Positions 35,549-44,532 of a stretch of DNA of 64,000 bases are shown here, piece after piece. The stretch spans positions 110,993-174,992 of the forward strand of contig NZ_JAFGZD010000010.1 in assembly GCF_017165765.1 (NCBI RefSeq). Direction: 5' to 3'. The translations under genes were made by a program, and so were the position numbers. The notes beneath the pieces were generated by a model. That model made no database searches, was not told where the DNA came from, and saw nothing but the letters and a program-made list of their open reading frames with translations. Source of the stretch: Pseudomonas capsici. GTDB lineage: Bacteria; Pseudomonadota; Gammaproteobacteria; Pseudomonadales; Pseudomonadaceae. Each line of letters begins with the position of its first letter. The first letter of the stretch is position 1.

Positions 35549-35581
35549 GCCCGATACACGACTCAAGTGCGTGTATCGGGC
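35549..35581 (+). promoter_or_regulatory. Strong hairpin in the pvdH 5' untranslated region
   Basis: A 12 bp perfect stem, GCCCGATACACG / CGTGTATCGGGC, with a 9-base loop. It lies between the PvdS element and the pvdH start, so it would sit near the 5' end of the mRNA. There is no T-run after it. It could stabilise the mRNA or be a protein or sRNA target. Confidence 0.55.
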
Positions 35582-35626
35582 CACATGGACATTTCGCTTA
35601 TCGACAGCGTATTGAGGGTTGCACAG

Positions 35627-37027
35627 ATGTCAGTCGCTACCAGGTTTATTGAAGATCAGCCGGCGCAGCCTGCCGAGACGCTTTACCAGTTCGACGAATC
35701 GCCCTTGCTGGCCCGCCAGAATCGTCAGGAATCCAACGCCCGCAGCTATCCGCGACGTATTCCTCTGGCGCTCAAGCGTGCCAGGGGTATTCATGTCGAG
35801 GACGTCGAGGGGCGTCGTTTCATCGATTGTCTGGCGGGCGCTGGCACCCTGGCGCTGGGGCATAACCATCCGGTCGTGATCGAGGCCATTCAGCTGGTCA
35901 TCGGCGACGAACTGCCGTTGCATACCCTGGACCTCACCACACCGGTCAAGGATCAGTTCGTTCAGGACCTGTTCGGCCTGCTGCCACAGGCACTGGCGCA
36001 GGAAGCGAAAATCCAGTTCTGCGGCCCCACCGGCACCGATGCGGTGGAAGCAGCCTTGAAACTGGTGCGTACCGCCACCGGGCGCAGCACGGTATTGTCG
36101 TTTCAGGGCGGTTACCACGGCATGAGCCAAGGTGCCTTGAGCCTGATGGGCAGCCTGGGGCCGAAGAAACCGCTGGGGGCCTTGCTCAGCTCCGGTGTGC
36201 AGTTCATGCCGTATCCCTACGATTACCGTTGCCCGTTCGGTCTGGGTGGTGCGCAAGGGGTCAAGGCCAACCTGAATTATCTGGAAAACCTGCTCAACGA
36301 TCCCGAAGCCGGGGTACAGCTACCGGCTGCGGTGATCGTCGAAGTGGTGCAGGGCGAGGGCGGGGTGATTCCCGCGGACCTGGACTGGCTGCGCGGTCTG
36401 CGCCGTATCACCGAGAAGGCCGGAATTGCCCTGATCGTCGATGAAATCCAGAGCGGCTTTGCGCGTACTGGCAAGATGTTTGCCTTCGAGCATGCGGGGA
36501 TCATTCCGGATGTCGTGGTGATGTCCAAGGCCATCGGCGGCAGCCTGCCGCTGGCAGTGGTGGTCTATCGCCAGTGGCTGGACACCTGGCAGCCAGGGGC
36601 GCATGCCGGGACCTTCCGCGGCAATCAGATGGCCATGGCTGCCGGTTCGGCGGTGATGCGCTATCTCAAGGAACATGACGTCTGCGAGCACGTGAACACC
36701 GTGGGCGCACGTCTGACCCGGCACCTGCGCGAACTGCAGCGCGACTTCCCGCAACTGGGGGATATTCGCGGTCGCGGGCTGATGCTGGGTGTCGAACTGG
36801 TAGACCCCAATGGCGAGCCCGATGCTCTGGGGCACCCACCGGTCTTTGCCCGTCTGGCACCGCTGGTTCAGCGCGAATGCCTCAAGCGCGGGCTGATTCT
36901 GGAACTGGGCGGTCGTCACGGCAGCGTCGTGCGCTTCCTGCCACCGCTGGTGATTACTGCCGAGCAGATCGACGAAGTGGCCGGTATATTCGGTCGTGCG
37001 CTTTCGGCGGCTGTTGCCAGCCTTTAA
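35627..37027 (+). CDS. pvdH: L-2,4-diaminobutyrate:2-oxoglutarate aminotransferase PvdH
   Basis: A class III PLP aminotransferase of 466 residues. It makes L-2,4-diaminobutyrate from aspartate semialdehyde and glutamate, the building block taken up by the last module of PvdL. Family motifs are GAGTLALGHNHP, FCGPTGTDAVEAALKLVRTATG, IVDEIQSGFARTGKMFAFEH and the PLP Lys in VVMSKAIGGSLPLAV. I chose the ATG at 35627 (MSVATRF) because GAGGG precedes it and the length matches PvdH. The frame stays open to 35543, but that stretch encodes the UTR hairpin. Confidence 0.93.
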   Translation: MSVATRFIEDQPAQPAETLYQFDESPLLARQNRQESNARSYPRRIPLALKRARGIHVEDVEGRRFIDCLAGAGTLALGHNHPVVIEAIQLVIGDELPLHTLDLTTPVKDQFVQDLFGLLPQALAQEAKIQFCGPTGTDAVEAALKLVRTATGRSTVLSFQGGYHGMSQGALSLMGSLGPKKPLGALLSSGVQFMPYPYDYRCPFGLGGAQGVKANLNYLENLLNDPEAGVQLPAAVIVEVVQGEGGVIPADLDWLRGLRRITEKAGIALIVDEIQSGFARTGKMFAFEHAGIIPDVVVMSKAIGGSLPLAVVVYRQWLDTWQPGAHAGTFRGNQMAMAAGSAVMRYLKEHDVCEHVNTVGARLTRHLRELQRDFPQLGDIRGRGLMLGVELVDPNGEPDALGHPPVFARLAPLVQRECLKRGLILELGGRHGSVVRFLPPLVITAEQIDEVAGIFGRALSAAVASL

Positions 37028-37108
37028 TTTTCCGACGTAGCGATACGTTCACTTTACATAGCCGTTGTGAATTGGCGCATCGGCACTGAATAACCATGGA
37101 GAGCAGCA

Positions 37109-37336
37109 ATGACTTCAGTTTTCGACCGCGACGACATCGTCTTTCAGGTCGTGGTCAACCACGAAGAGCAATATTCCATCTGGCCGGATTACAAGGCGAT
37201 CCCCAATGGCTGGCGCACCGTAGGCAAGAGCGGCTTCAAGAAGGAATGCCTGGCCTACATCGAAGAGGTGTGGACCGACATGCGTCCACTGAGCCTGCGT
37301 CAGAAGATGGAAGCGCAGTCAGCCTCCGTGCATTGA
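37109..37336 (+). CDS. MbtH-like protein
   Basis: A protein of 75 residues of the MbtH family, small chaperones that bind adenylation domains and are needed for their folding or activity. The signature NHEEQYSIWPDYKAIPNGW and the Trp in EEVWTDMRP are all present. It lies directly after pvdH, as PA2412 does in P. aeruginosa, and should serve the synthetases of this locus. I see no separate PvdS element, so it is likely read from the pvdH promoter. GGAGAG precedes the ATG and a strong terminator follows. Confidence 0.95.
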   Translation: MTSVFDRDDIVFQVVVNHEEQYSIWPDYKAIPNGWRTVGKSGFKKECLAYIEEVWTDMRPLSLRQKMEAQSASVH

Positions 37337-37351
37337 TTGCAGACCCGTCAT

Positions 37352-37387
37352 ACAAAAACGCCCCGATCATTATCGGGGCGTTTTTGT
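37352..37387 (+). terminator. Intrinsic terminator after the MbtH-like gene
   Basis: A 16 bp nearly perfect stem, ACAAAAACGCCCCGAT / ATCGGGGCGTTTTTGT, with loop CATT and a built-in T-run. Confidence 0.93.
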
Positions 37388-37406
37388 ATGTGCAGGCTGG
37401 GGATTA

Positions 37407-37484
37407 TCGCCTTGACCTGTCGCGGGCAAGCCCTTCCACAAGGATTGCGCTCATCTTGTGGGAGCAAGCTTGCTCGCGACAGCT
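37407..37484. repeat. REP doublet in inverted orientation
   Basis: CTGTCGCGGGCAAGCCC...TCCACAAGG and its mirror CTTGTGGGAGCAAGC...CGCGACAG stand head to head. This is the common Pseudomonas REP type (TGTGGGAGCAAGCTTGCTCGCGA family), arranged as a REPIN-like pair. Confidence 0.8.
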
Positions 37485-37508
37485 TTATTACAGGCGACAA
37501 ATAAAAGA

Positions 37509-38170
37509 GGGCCGTCGTAAAGACGGAACTGTTAGTTGCAACTCAGGCAAATCCGGATATGCCCGCCGAGGATGAGCGTGCCCGTTACTTGATGATTTGC
37601 CAGGCTTGGGGCCGCCTTGCGCCTTTACGGCGCGTCACTTTGGTTTCGGCCAAAGTAACCAAAGCCATTGCTCCGGGTTCGGCCCCGCCTGACGGCGCGG
37701 TTCCTTCGCTCCGGCACTGATCCGGCGGTCGCCACAATGGGCCATCCATGGCCCAATGCGGCTAACTCTGCATCCATGCAGAGTTCCCACCGGATCAGCA
37801 CCTCCACTCAGCCTTCACCAACGTCGCGTTCTACGGTGTCTGCACTATCGCGTTAAAGAACTGCTGTTGTTTGGCTCTGCTTTTCTTTTTAAACACAAAA
37901 AGCCCAGACAACGCCGATTGCGACGTTGGTGACGGCCGAGTGGAGGCGTTGTGTAGTGGGTTGCGAGGCAGGACGCCGAGCAAGCGCCGCCGGGCTAGGG
38001 ACGGCCCGTCGGTGCGTACCCACGGAGCAATGCCGGAGCGAGGGAACCCCGGCTTGCCGGGGCCGAACCCGGAGCGCATGGTTTTCCCCCCTTTTGCCGA
38101 AACAAAAGGGGGCCGTCGTAAAGACGGAACCGTTAGTTGCCACTGAGGAAAATCCGGATATGCCCACCGA
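37509..38170. repeat. Long imperfect inverted repeat element with repeated flank
   Basis: About 660 gene-free bases. A motif around GGGCCGTCGTAAAGACGGAA...TCCGGATATGCCC occurs near 37512-37567 and again in the same orientation near 38111-38163. Between them, two arms of one sequence face each other: the stretch around GCTCCGGGTTCGGCCCCGCC (37673) is mirrored by GGGGCCGAACCCGGAGC (38058), and CTCCACTC...TTCACCAACGTCG (37803) by CGACGTTGGTGA...GAGTGGAG (37920). Small frames inside look spurious. It resembles dispersed palindromic repeats of Pseudomonas genomes. No transposase is present. Confidence 0.65.
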
Positions 38171-38214
38171 AAAATGAACGACAGCACGTTCGGCAAACTC
38201 CAGAACCCCGGCTA

Positions 38215-39132
38215 TCAACCTTTACCTCCCAACCCCCCAATCACCTGATCAATATTCCCCTGCAACTCAGCCAGTGGATCCTCACCATCGATCCCCAGCA
38301 CCAACAACTTACTGCCTGTCGCAGCAATTGCAGCCTTCACCGCCTCCGGTGGCTGACGATGATCCAGCACTACCGCCACATCGTTCTCTTTCAGCGTCTC
38401 CGTCAGCTTTGTCAGCGCTTCGGGTGTCCATTGCTCGTCGGTGAGTGCCTGAGTATCGATCAGCTCCAGGTTCAGACCGCTGATCAGGTAGCCGAAACGG
38501 TCTGAAAGGCTCACCACACTCAGATTGTCCGCACTGGCCAGACGGGCTTCGCTGGCTGCGCTCAGTTTGAGTAACTGCTGTTTGAATGCCGCCAGGTTGG
38601 CTTCGATTTTCGGTTTGGCTGCCGGAGCAAGGCGTACCAGATCGGCTGCCGTCACATCCGCCATGCGGCCCAGATTATTGCTGGACAGCCATGGCTGACT
38701 GTTCAAACCATCGGGACCCTGGCCGGGCTGCACCGCGATACCGGGCAGGCTGCCATCTACCGGCCGCGCAGCGTCGATTTCGACGATGCGGATATTGCTG
38801 CGTCGGGCATTGGGGTAGAGCGGGTCGTCGGCCCAGATCGAGCGCAGCCCGATCACCGCGTCGGCTTCCACGCTCAGCTTGCGCAGGGCTTCGGCGCCGC
38901 GGCCGGTGAAGTAGGCGGTCTGGCGCGAGCCGGGCAGGTTGGCGGCTGCTGCGCGCTCCAGCACCACGCCGCTGTCCTTGAGCAGAATTTGCCCAAGGCC
39001 ATAGGTGATGGGCAGGCTGGCCAGTACCCGAACCGTTTCTGGCTTGGCACTTTGGGTATCGGCCGCATACAGGCTGTTGCTGAACAGGCCGGTCAGGGCC
39101 AGGGCGAGGGTCAATGTGCGCAGAGTAGACAT
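38215..39132 (-). CDS. fpvF: Periplasmic metal-binding protein FpvF
   Basis: A protein of 305 residues of the TroA/ZnuA-type solute-binding family, with a signal peptide (about 1-23, cleaving near LYA-AD). In P. aeruginosa FpvF works with FpvC, FpvD and FpvE to take iron released from ferri-pyoverdine in the periplasm. The protein is divergent from classical ZnuA: metal-ligand His residues are few. It is the last gene of the operon and starts directly after the fpvE stop. Assignment rests on family resemblance and on complete conservation of gene order. Confidence 0.85.
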   Translation of the reverse strand: MSTLRTLTLALALTGLFSNSLYAADTQSAKPETVRVLASLPITYGLGQILLKDSGVVLERAAAANLPGSRQTAYFTGRGAEALRKLSVEADAVIGLRSIWADDPLYPNARRSNIRIVEIDAARPVDGSLPGIAVQPGQGPDGLNSQPWLSSNNLGRMADVTAADLVRLAPAAKPKIEANLAAFKQQLLKLSAASEARLASADNLSVVSLSDRFGYLISGLNLELIDTQALTDEQWTPEALTKLTETLKENDVAVVLDHRQPPEAVKAAIAATGSKLLVLGIDGEDPLAELQGNIDQVIGGLGGKG

Positions 39133-40035
39133 TTATCCGATATTCCCTTTGAGGCTGGGGACCGTGCCGCGAGCGATGGCGGCCAGGGCGAAACCGATGC
39201 CGGCCACCAGAATGATCGCCGCGCCGGACGGCACAGGCAGGTCGAAGACGATAGGCAGCAGAATGCCGCACAAGGTACTGACGGTGGCGATGGCGACCGA
39301 AATCCAGAAGAACCCCTTGAGTGACTGGCTCAACAGTCGCGCTGCGGCTGCGGGGATCACCAGCAGCGCGCCCACCAGAATGGCACCGATGACTTTTACG
39401 GCAGCCACGGTAATCAGCGTCACCAGAATCACGAACAGGTAATCCAGAGCCTTGACCGCGACGCCGCGCACGGCGGCCAGTTGCGGGTTGAAGCTGGCCA
39501 GCATGATGCGGTTGTACAGCGGCAGGCTCAGGCCCATGACCAGCGAGCCGACGATCAGCAGCACCAGCAGGTCGTTGCCGTTGACGGTCAGCACCGAACC
39601 GAACAGCACGTTTTCCAGAATGTGTACGTTGATCTTGCCCGCCAGTACCAGCAGCAGGCTGGCCCCCAGTGCCAGAGATACTGAAAGGAACACACCGATC
39701 AGGGTGTCCGGTGCCAGGCCGGTGCGGTTGCGCAGATAGTTGAGCACGATGCCGAACAGCAGGCAGTAGCCGAACAGGCTGCCATAAGGGCCGGTATAGG
39801 GTTCGCCCAGCAGAATGCCGATGGCCACGCCGGTCAGGGCGGCATGGCCCACGGCTTCGGAGAAGAACGCAAAGCGCTTGACCACCACCAGTGTGCCAAG
39901 TCCGCCCAGCACCGGGCCGATCAACAGGCCGGCGAGCAGGGCGTTGACCACAAAACCGTAGGCCAGGGCTTGCGGCAGATAGCCGGACGAGGCCAGGCCC
40001 TGAATGAACAGACGAAAGCTTTCGTAATCCATCAT
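39133..40035 (-). CDS. fpvE: ABC transporter permease FpvE
   Basis: A membrane protein of 300 residues with about eight or nine hydrophobic segments, in the ABC-3 (ZnuB/TroC) permease family. Typical elements are FSEAVGHAALTGVAIG near residue 55, the coupling region, and VIGAILVGALLVIPAAAARLL near 210. It should form the inner-membrane channel for iron with FpvD as ATPase. It overlaps fpvD by four bases and abuts fpvF. Confidence 0.9.
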   Translation of the reverse strand: MMDYESFRLFIQGLASSGYLPQALAYGFVVNALLAGLLIGPVLGGLGTLVVVKRFAFFSEAVGHAALTGVAIGILLGEPYTGPYGSLFGYCLLFGIVLNYLRNRTGLAPDTLIGVFLSVSLALGASLLLVLAGKINVHILENVLFGSVLTVNGNDLLVLLIVGSLVMGLSLPLYNRIMLASFNPQLAAVRGVAVKALDYLFVILVTLITVAAVKVIGAILVGALLVIPAAAARLLSQSLKGFFWISVAIATVSTLCGILLPIVFDLPVPSGAAIILVAGIGFALAAIARGTVPSLKGNIG

Positions 40036-40793
40036 GCAGCACTCCCTTGGCTGTCCGCTGCACGCGGGTGGGCAGAGAACAGCGTCAGCAGCCGCTCGGG
40101 TGTCAGTGCGGTCTGTGCCGATTCATCGAACAGCACGCGGCGATTGAGGCCGGTTACGTGATCGGCCAGACGCTTGACGGCCTCAAGATCGTGCTCGATC
40201 CACAGCACGGTGATGCCCGCCTGACGCCAGTCGCCCAGCAGACGCTCGAATACCTGGATACCGGCTTCATCGAGGGCCGACATCGGTTCGTCGAGCACCA
40301 GCAGTTGCGGTGCCGGAATCAGGCCCTGGGCCAGTAACACACGTTGGCGTTCGCCGCCGGACAATGCACCCATGCGTCGCTTGCGCTTGTCCTGCATGCC
40401 GACACGCTCAAGGGCTTCGCCGATGGCTTTTGCGTAATGACGTGACAGGCCGAGGAATGCGGGACGTCGCTGGCACATGGCGGCCATGAAGTCATCGACC
40501 GTCATGGGCAGACCGCGGTCGAACTCCAGCGCCTGAGGCACATAACCGATCAGACCGGGTGAGCCGGGCCACTGCAAGCTGAGTTCACCTTGATGAGGCG
40601 TCTGCCCGAGCAGGGTCTTGATCAATGAGCTCTTGCCGCCGCCGTTTGGTCCGACCAGCGCATGCACGCTGCCAGCCCGCACGTTGAAGCTGATGCGATC
40701 GAGAATGGTGGTACGACCCAGGGTCAGGCTGACATCGGCAAAGGCGATGCCCGGCCCGCGGCTGGCGAGGGAGAGCGGTTCGGCAGCAGTCAT
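40032..40793 (-). CDS. fpvD: ABC transporter ATPase FpvD
   Basis: A protein of 253 residues. Walker A is GPNGGGKSS (about residues 52-60), the Q-loop lies in IGYVPQALEFDRGLPMTV, the signature is LSGGERQRVLLAQGL and Walker B is LLVLDEPMSALD, with a switch His in LWIEHDLEAV. This is the ZnuC/MntB-type ATPase. It overlaps both neighbours by four bases, consistent with a tightly coupled FpvCDEF transporter. Confidence 0.92.
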   Translation of the reverse strand: MTAAEPLSLASRGPGIAFADVSLTLGRTTILDRISFNVRAGSVHALVGPNGGGKSSLIKTLLGQTPHQGELSLQWPGSPGLIGYVPQALEFDRGLPMTVDDFMAAMCQRRPAFLGLSRHYAKAIGEALERVGMQDKRKRRMGALSGGERQRVLLAQGLIPAPQLLVLDEPMSALDEAGIQVFERLLGDWRQAGITVLWIEHDLEAVKRLADHVTGLNRRVLFDESAQTALTPERLLTLFSAHPRAADSQGSAA

Positions 40794-41719
40794 GCGCCAG
40801 CCTCCTGGATGGCTTGGACCACGGTATCCAGGTTGCCTTTCATTTCTTTCTCATACTTGTCGGCGCTGTATTCGCCATAGGAAATATGCGACAGCGGGTA
40901 AAGCTTGACTCCGGACTCACGCTGGATGGTTTCGACGTAGGTGGACGGGAAATCCAGCTCCGAGAAAATCACTTTCACGTCCAGTTCGCGCAACTGGTCG
41001 ATGGTCTTCTTCAACTGGCTCGGGCTCGGCTCGATGCCGTGGGCGGGCTCTACTACAGCCGTAACTTCCAGGCCAAATTCACGCAGCAGGTAATCGTAGG
41101 CAGCATGCACCGTGGCAACCCGCAGGTCGGCATTCGGGGCTTTGGTGAGCTTGGCCAGCGCATCGGCGCGCATCTGCCGCAGTCGCTTGCCATAGGCGCG
41201 GGCATTGGCGGTGTAGGTCTTGGCGTTGTCCGGGTCAAGCTTGCCCAGTTCCCGGGCAATGTTGTTGACCTGGGCGATAGAGGCACTGATCGACAGGAAA
41301 GTATGCGGGTTGACTACCTTGCCGGCACCGCGAGCTGCGATCCCGGTAGCTGCCAGCAGCGGTACATCGGCGTTGGCTTCGATGGTGGCGATATCCGGCT
41401 TTTCGCTGGCGGCGATCATGCGGTCGGCAAAGTCGTCATGGCCCACGCCGTTGAGCACGACCACGTCCAGCGAACCGATACGCTTGATGTCTTCGGCGCG
41501 GGGTTCATAGGCATGAGGGTTGAAGCCGGCAGGAATCAGCGGCACCACTTCGGCCTTGTCGCCGACGATATTGCTGACATAGCTGTAGTAAGGATGCAGG
41601 GTAATGCCGATCCGCAGGCGTTTGGCCGGGTCGGCGTTGACCAGCGGGGCGAGCAGCGTGGCGAACAGGCCAACCAGTACGACGCGCAGCAATGGACGGC
41701 GTTTCAATGAAATAGGCAT
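40790..41719 (-). CDS. fpvC: Periplasmic metal-binding protein FpvC
   Basis: A protein of 309 residues of the TroA/ZnuA family with a signal peptide (about 1-30). Metal-ligand candidates are His in ITLHPYYSYV, FNPHAYEPRAEDI and NPHTFLS and the late Glu/Asp in FSELDFPS. In P. aeruginosa FpvC binds iron or ferri-pyoverdine in the periplasm with FpvF. I chose the ATG at 41719; an in-frame TTG lies six bases upstream. Confidence 0.9.
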   Translation of the reverse strand: MPISLKRRPLLRVVLVGLFATLLAPLVNADPAKRLRIGITLHPYYSYVSNIVGDKAEVVPLIPAGFNPHAYEPRAEDIKRIGSLDVVVLNGVGHDDFADRMIAASEKPDIATIEANADVPLLAATGIAARGAGKVVNPHTFLSISASIAQVNNIARELGKLDPDNAKTYTANARAYGKRLRQMRADALAKLTKAPNADLRVATVHAAYDYLLREFGLEVTAVVEPAHGIEPSPSQLKKTIDQLRELDVKVIFSELDFPSTYVETIQRESGVKLYPLSHISYGEYSADKYEKEMKGNLDTVVQAIQEAGA

Positions 41720-41754
41720 GGGCAAGCGGTCTTCTTTTCAGTGAATGCGTGGGT

Positions 41755-42327
41755 TCAGTGTCGATGCTGGCGGGTAACCCCGGCATCGAATTGCGCGACG
41801 ACCTGCTGCCAGCCAGCGCTGATCAGCGCCTGGTCGCCAAGATCGGTCGGCACGGCGGGCGAGTCTTTGCGGTTGATCCAGATATCGGCTTCGGCCTTGT
41901 CATCGGTCTCGATGCGCAGCAGGAAGGATCCAGCCACTGCCGGTGTCGGGCTCAGGCCCAGATAGGAATGACCGAGCATTTGCCAGGCATGATTGCCACG
42001 GCTCACGGAGCTGGCGTCACGGGTAAATGGCGCAAAGCCTTCATCGGCCAGTTGCCCGGGTGTGACCGGCTCCTGTTGCTCCTGGGTCAGCAATCGCACT
42101 TCGTCCAGAGTCACACGCAGGTCGGCGTAGATGCCTTGTTCGGCAGCGCTGAGGTCGCGGCGGGCGTCCAGTTGATGGCTGGCGAGCGCGTCGGCTTCAT
42201 GTTTTTCTCCGCGCAGGCCGACCACTGTTGCTGCAACGCTCAGGATCAACAGGCACAACAGCAGCACGTAAAGGGTTTCATGACCGGCACCGGCCGGACG
42301 GACAATCTGTCGGGTCGATGTACTCAT
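41755..42327 (-). CDS. fpvK: DUF6162-type membrane protein FpvK
   Basis: A protein of 190 residues with one N-terminal transmembrane helix (about 17-38, ETLYVLLLCLLILSVAATVVGL) and a periplasmic remainder. It is the FpvK-position protein in the fpvGHJK group, which supports reductive release of iron from pyoverdine in P. aeruginosa. It overlaps fpvJ by four bases. No catalytic motif is visible; the biochemical role is not known to me. Confidence 0.82.
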   Translation of the reverse strand: MSTSTRQIVRPAGAGHETLYVLLLCLLILSVAATVVGLRGEKHEADALASHQLDARRDLSAAEQGIYADLRVTLDEVRLLTQEQQEPVTPGQLADEGFAPFTRDASSVSRGNHAWQMLGHSYLGLSPTPAVAGSFLLRIETDDKAEADIWINRKDSPAVPTDLGDQALISAGWQQVVAQFDAGVTRQHRH

Positions 42328-42662
42328 GGGGCCTCGATATCGGCTTGGTCGATTTCCACGACGTGGCCCGGGCCTGCATCGAACAGCACATAGAACTCGG
42401 CGGAAGGGCGCTTGAAGGTCAGGGTCGAGTCCTCGCCCAGCTTGCCGGGTACCAGAATGGTTTCGTCATAGCCGATGACGTCCAGTGTCACCCCCGGCGC
42501 GCCGCTGCCATCGGAAAAACCGCCCGTGCAGCGGATCTGCTCGGCGTCGATCTGCTTGCACTCGCACATCGGGTTGTGCGCCAGGGCATTGCCGGCAAAA
42601 CCGGCGCTCAGCAGGAAGAGGGCGCTGATACCCGACTGGCGTAACGGGAAGCGTACGATCAT
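42324..42662 (-). CDS. fpvJ: Small periplasmic protein FpvJ
   Basis: A protein of 112 residues with a signal peptide (about 1-28, ending ALA-HN) and three Cys early in the mature part (NPMCECKQIDAEQIRCTGG), which could bind metal or form a disulfide. The rest is a predicted beta-rich domain. It starts at the ATG at 42662, which overlaps the fpvH stop and has AAGGAG upstream. In P. aeruginosa FpvJ interacts with FpvC and FpvF; the same order is kept here. Confidence 0.85.
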   Translation of the reverse strand: MIVRFPLRQSGISALFLLSAGFAGNALAHNPMCECKQIDAEQIRCTGGFSDGSGAPGVTLDVIGYDETILVPGKLGEDSTLTFKRPSAEFYVLFDAGPGHVVEIDQADIEAP

Positions 42663-43201
42663 TTTTTGGCTCCTTGTTTTTTCAGCCAGGCTACGGTCGT
42701 GGGGGAGGCCTGTTGCAGCGGAATGGAGGTTTGATGCACGGAGCCGTCCCAGCCTTCCATGGTGATCCACAGGTCCTGATCGGGGTCGGTGGTTTCCGGA
42801 ATCTGCATGAAGGCGGTCATGCGATAGGCCACGCCGAAGAAGATCACTCCGGCGGTCCGCAGGCTGCGGGGTTTGCCGATGCGCAGGTAAGTCGCCTTGA
42901 CCTGATCGGCGCAGCTTTCGCACAGCGAGGCATTGAAGTTTTTCATGTAGCCCGAAGCGCCGGAAAAGATCGGCGCTTCGTTGCGTTCCTCGGCCAGTTT
43001 CATGCTCCATGGTCCGACCTGAATGGTACCCAGCTCACGCTGGCCTAGCCCCTTGTCGCCACGCAGCAGGGCATCGTCGGCGAAGTACTTGGGCATGAAA
43101 CCCAGGGGAACCAGCACCAGCAGGATGTTGATATGGAAACGCCACTTGTGCCAGAGACGGCCCAGGGACGACGCAGGTTGTACGGTTGCGGCCTTGCTCA
43201 C
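42659..43201 (-). CDS. fpvH: Inner-membrane protein FpvH
   Basis: A protein of 180 residues with one N-terminal helix (about 22-40, FHINILLVLVPLGFMP) and a periplasmic domain. A CxxC motif (LCESCADQ) lies near residue 93, possibly for redox or metal contact. It belongs to the fpvGHJK group that accompanies the FpvG reductase. It overlaps fpvG by four bases and fpvJ by four bases. Confidence 0.85.
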   Translation of the reverse strand: MSKAATVQPASSLGRLWHKWRFHINILLVLVPLGFMPKYFADDALLRGDKGLGQRELGTIQVGPWSMKLAEERNEAPIFSGASGYMKNFNASLCESCADQVKATYLRIGKPRSLRTAGVIFFGVAYRMTAFMQIPETTDPDQDLWITMEGWDGSVHQTSIPLQQASPTTVAWLKKQGAKK

Positions 43202-44418
43202 AGGGTGTTCTCCGGAATTTCGGTGGCCAGGGAAGGGCGCGGGGGCTGTTGTTTCCTGGCTGCGGACTGTTCGGCCTTGGCGTCACGTTTCAGGGCATTG
43301 AGGGTGGCCAGCGCCGTGCGCTTGCTCCAGATCAGCAGGCCACTGAGGACCATCATGCTCAACAGCAGGCCAAAGAAGGCCCAGATCAGTTTGATCCAGA
43401 TCCCGCCGAAGTCGCCGGTATGCAGCGGGCGCATGGATTCGGTGACGAACTCCAGCTTGTTGCGGTCCGACAGCAGGTGCGAAGTGGCGATTTCACCGCT
43501 GTACGGGTTGATCTCGGCGGTCTGATACATCAGCGGATACCAACTGCGCCCACCGACCTCCATATTGGCGTAGGCATTGCTGGGCGGGCTGATAAAGCTG
43601 GCTTCCAGGCCGGGAATCCGTTGTTTGGCAATTTCGATGGCCTTGTCCAGGCTGATGGTCGGCGCAGGGCTGCCGTCAGCCGTGAGCGGCACGCTGCTGT
43701 GGGGAATGATGGACGCCGCCTGGGATTTGCTGGAAATGCTGATCTGGTTATCCCAGAGCAGGGCCTGGATCAGGAACCAGGTGCCGGTGATGGAAATCAC
43801 GGCAATGAACCAGATCGACCAGATGCCGCTCAGGCGATGAAAGTCGCCCCAGAAGATCCGCGCACCGTGCTTGAAGCGCAGCGTGGGTTTCAGGAAGCCT
43901 TTCCAGAATTTCTTGTAGACCACCAGCCCGGTGATCAGCGACACCAGCATCGGCAAGCCGAGGATCGACACCAGATACCAGCCCCAGGAATAGCCATTGG
44001 TGAAAGGCACCAGCCACCAGCCATGCAGGGCGCGGGTAAAGCGGCGGAAGTCGAAGGCCGGCGTGACGCCCTGGATAAGGCCGGTGTAAGGGTTCACATA
44101 GGCCGGCACGGAGCGCCCGTCGGGGTAGGTGATGTTGACGCTGAGGGCGAAATATTCACCGTCCGGCTGCATCATCGTGCCGATGATCAGGTTCGGCTCG
44201 TTACGCTCGATAGTGGCCCTGATCTGCTCGAAGGTGAGGCGCGGCGCATCGTCCGATGGCTTGACGGCACGCATCTCCGGATTGGCCAGCCACATGATCT
44301 CCTTGCTGACCACCGCCAGCGTGCCGGTAACGCACACGATCAGCACAAAAAACCAGATCGGCAGTGCCAGCCAGCTATGGACGAGAAACCAGATTTTTGA
44401 GCGGGACTTCTTTGACAT
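43198..44418 (-). CDS. fpvG: PepSY-type inner-membrane reductase FpvG
   Basis: A membrane protein of 406 residues with the PepSY-associated TM architecture. It has an N-terminal helix (KIWFLVHSWLALPIWFFVLI, about residue 7-30), a periplasmic PepSY region, two central helices around 150-230, a second PepSY region and a C-terminal helix near 365. In P. aeruginosa FpvG reduces Fe(III) in ferri-pyoverdine to release iron. I chose the ATG at 44418 (MSKKSRSK), where the hydrophobic start becomes family-like. The frame runs to 44523, close to a Fur-like site, which makes longer starts unlikely. Confidence 0.88.
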   Translation of the reverse strand: MSKKSRSKIWFLVHSWLALPIWFFVLIVCVTGTLAVVSKEIMWLANPEMRAVKPSDDAPRLTFEQIRATIERNEPNLIIGTMMQPDGEYFALSVNITYPDGRSVPAYVNPYTGLIQGVTPAFDFRRFTRALHGWWLVPFTNGYSWGWYLVSILGLPMLVSLITGLVVYKKFWKGFLKPTLRFKHGARIFWGDFHRLSGIWSIWFIAVISITGTWFLIQALLWDNQISISSKSQAASIIPHSSVPLTADGSPAPTISLDKAIEIAKQRIPGLEASFISPPSNAYANMEVGGRSWYPLMYQTAEINPYSGEIATSHLLSDRNKLEFVTESMRPLHTGDFGGIWIKLIWAFFGLLLSMMVLSGLLIWSKRTALATLNALKRDAKAEQSAARKQQPPRPSLATEIPENTL

Positions 44419-44532
44419 GGGGGAACGGTCTCGATTCACGGTGTCAGAGCGGCCATTGGTGAAGGGCACAGGCTCTTGTTTGCTGAAAACGGTCATGGCT
44501 TTTGGCCGATGCTGCCGCTGCATCTAATAAAG

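Noticed and set aside
37387..38214. A transposase or small genes in the mbtH-fpv gap
   Set aside because: Only short frames with repeat-derived composition are present; none has a ribosome site and recognisable family motif.
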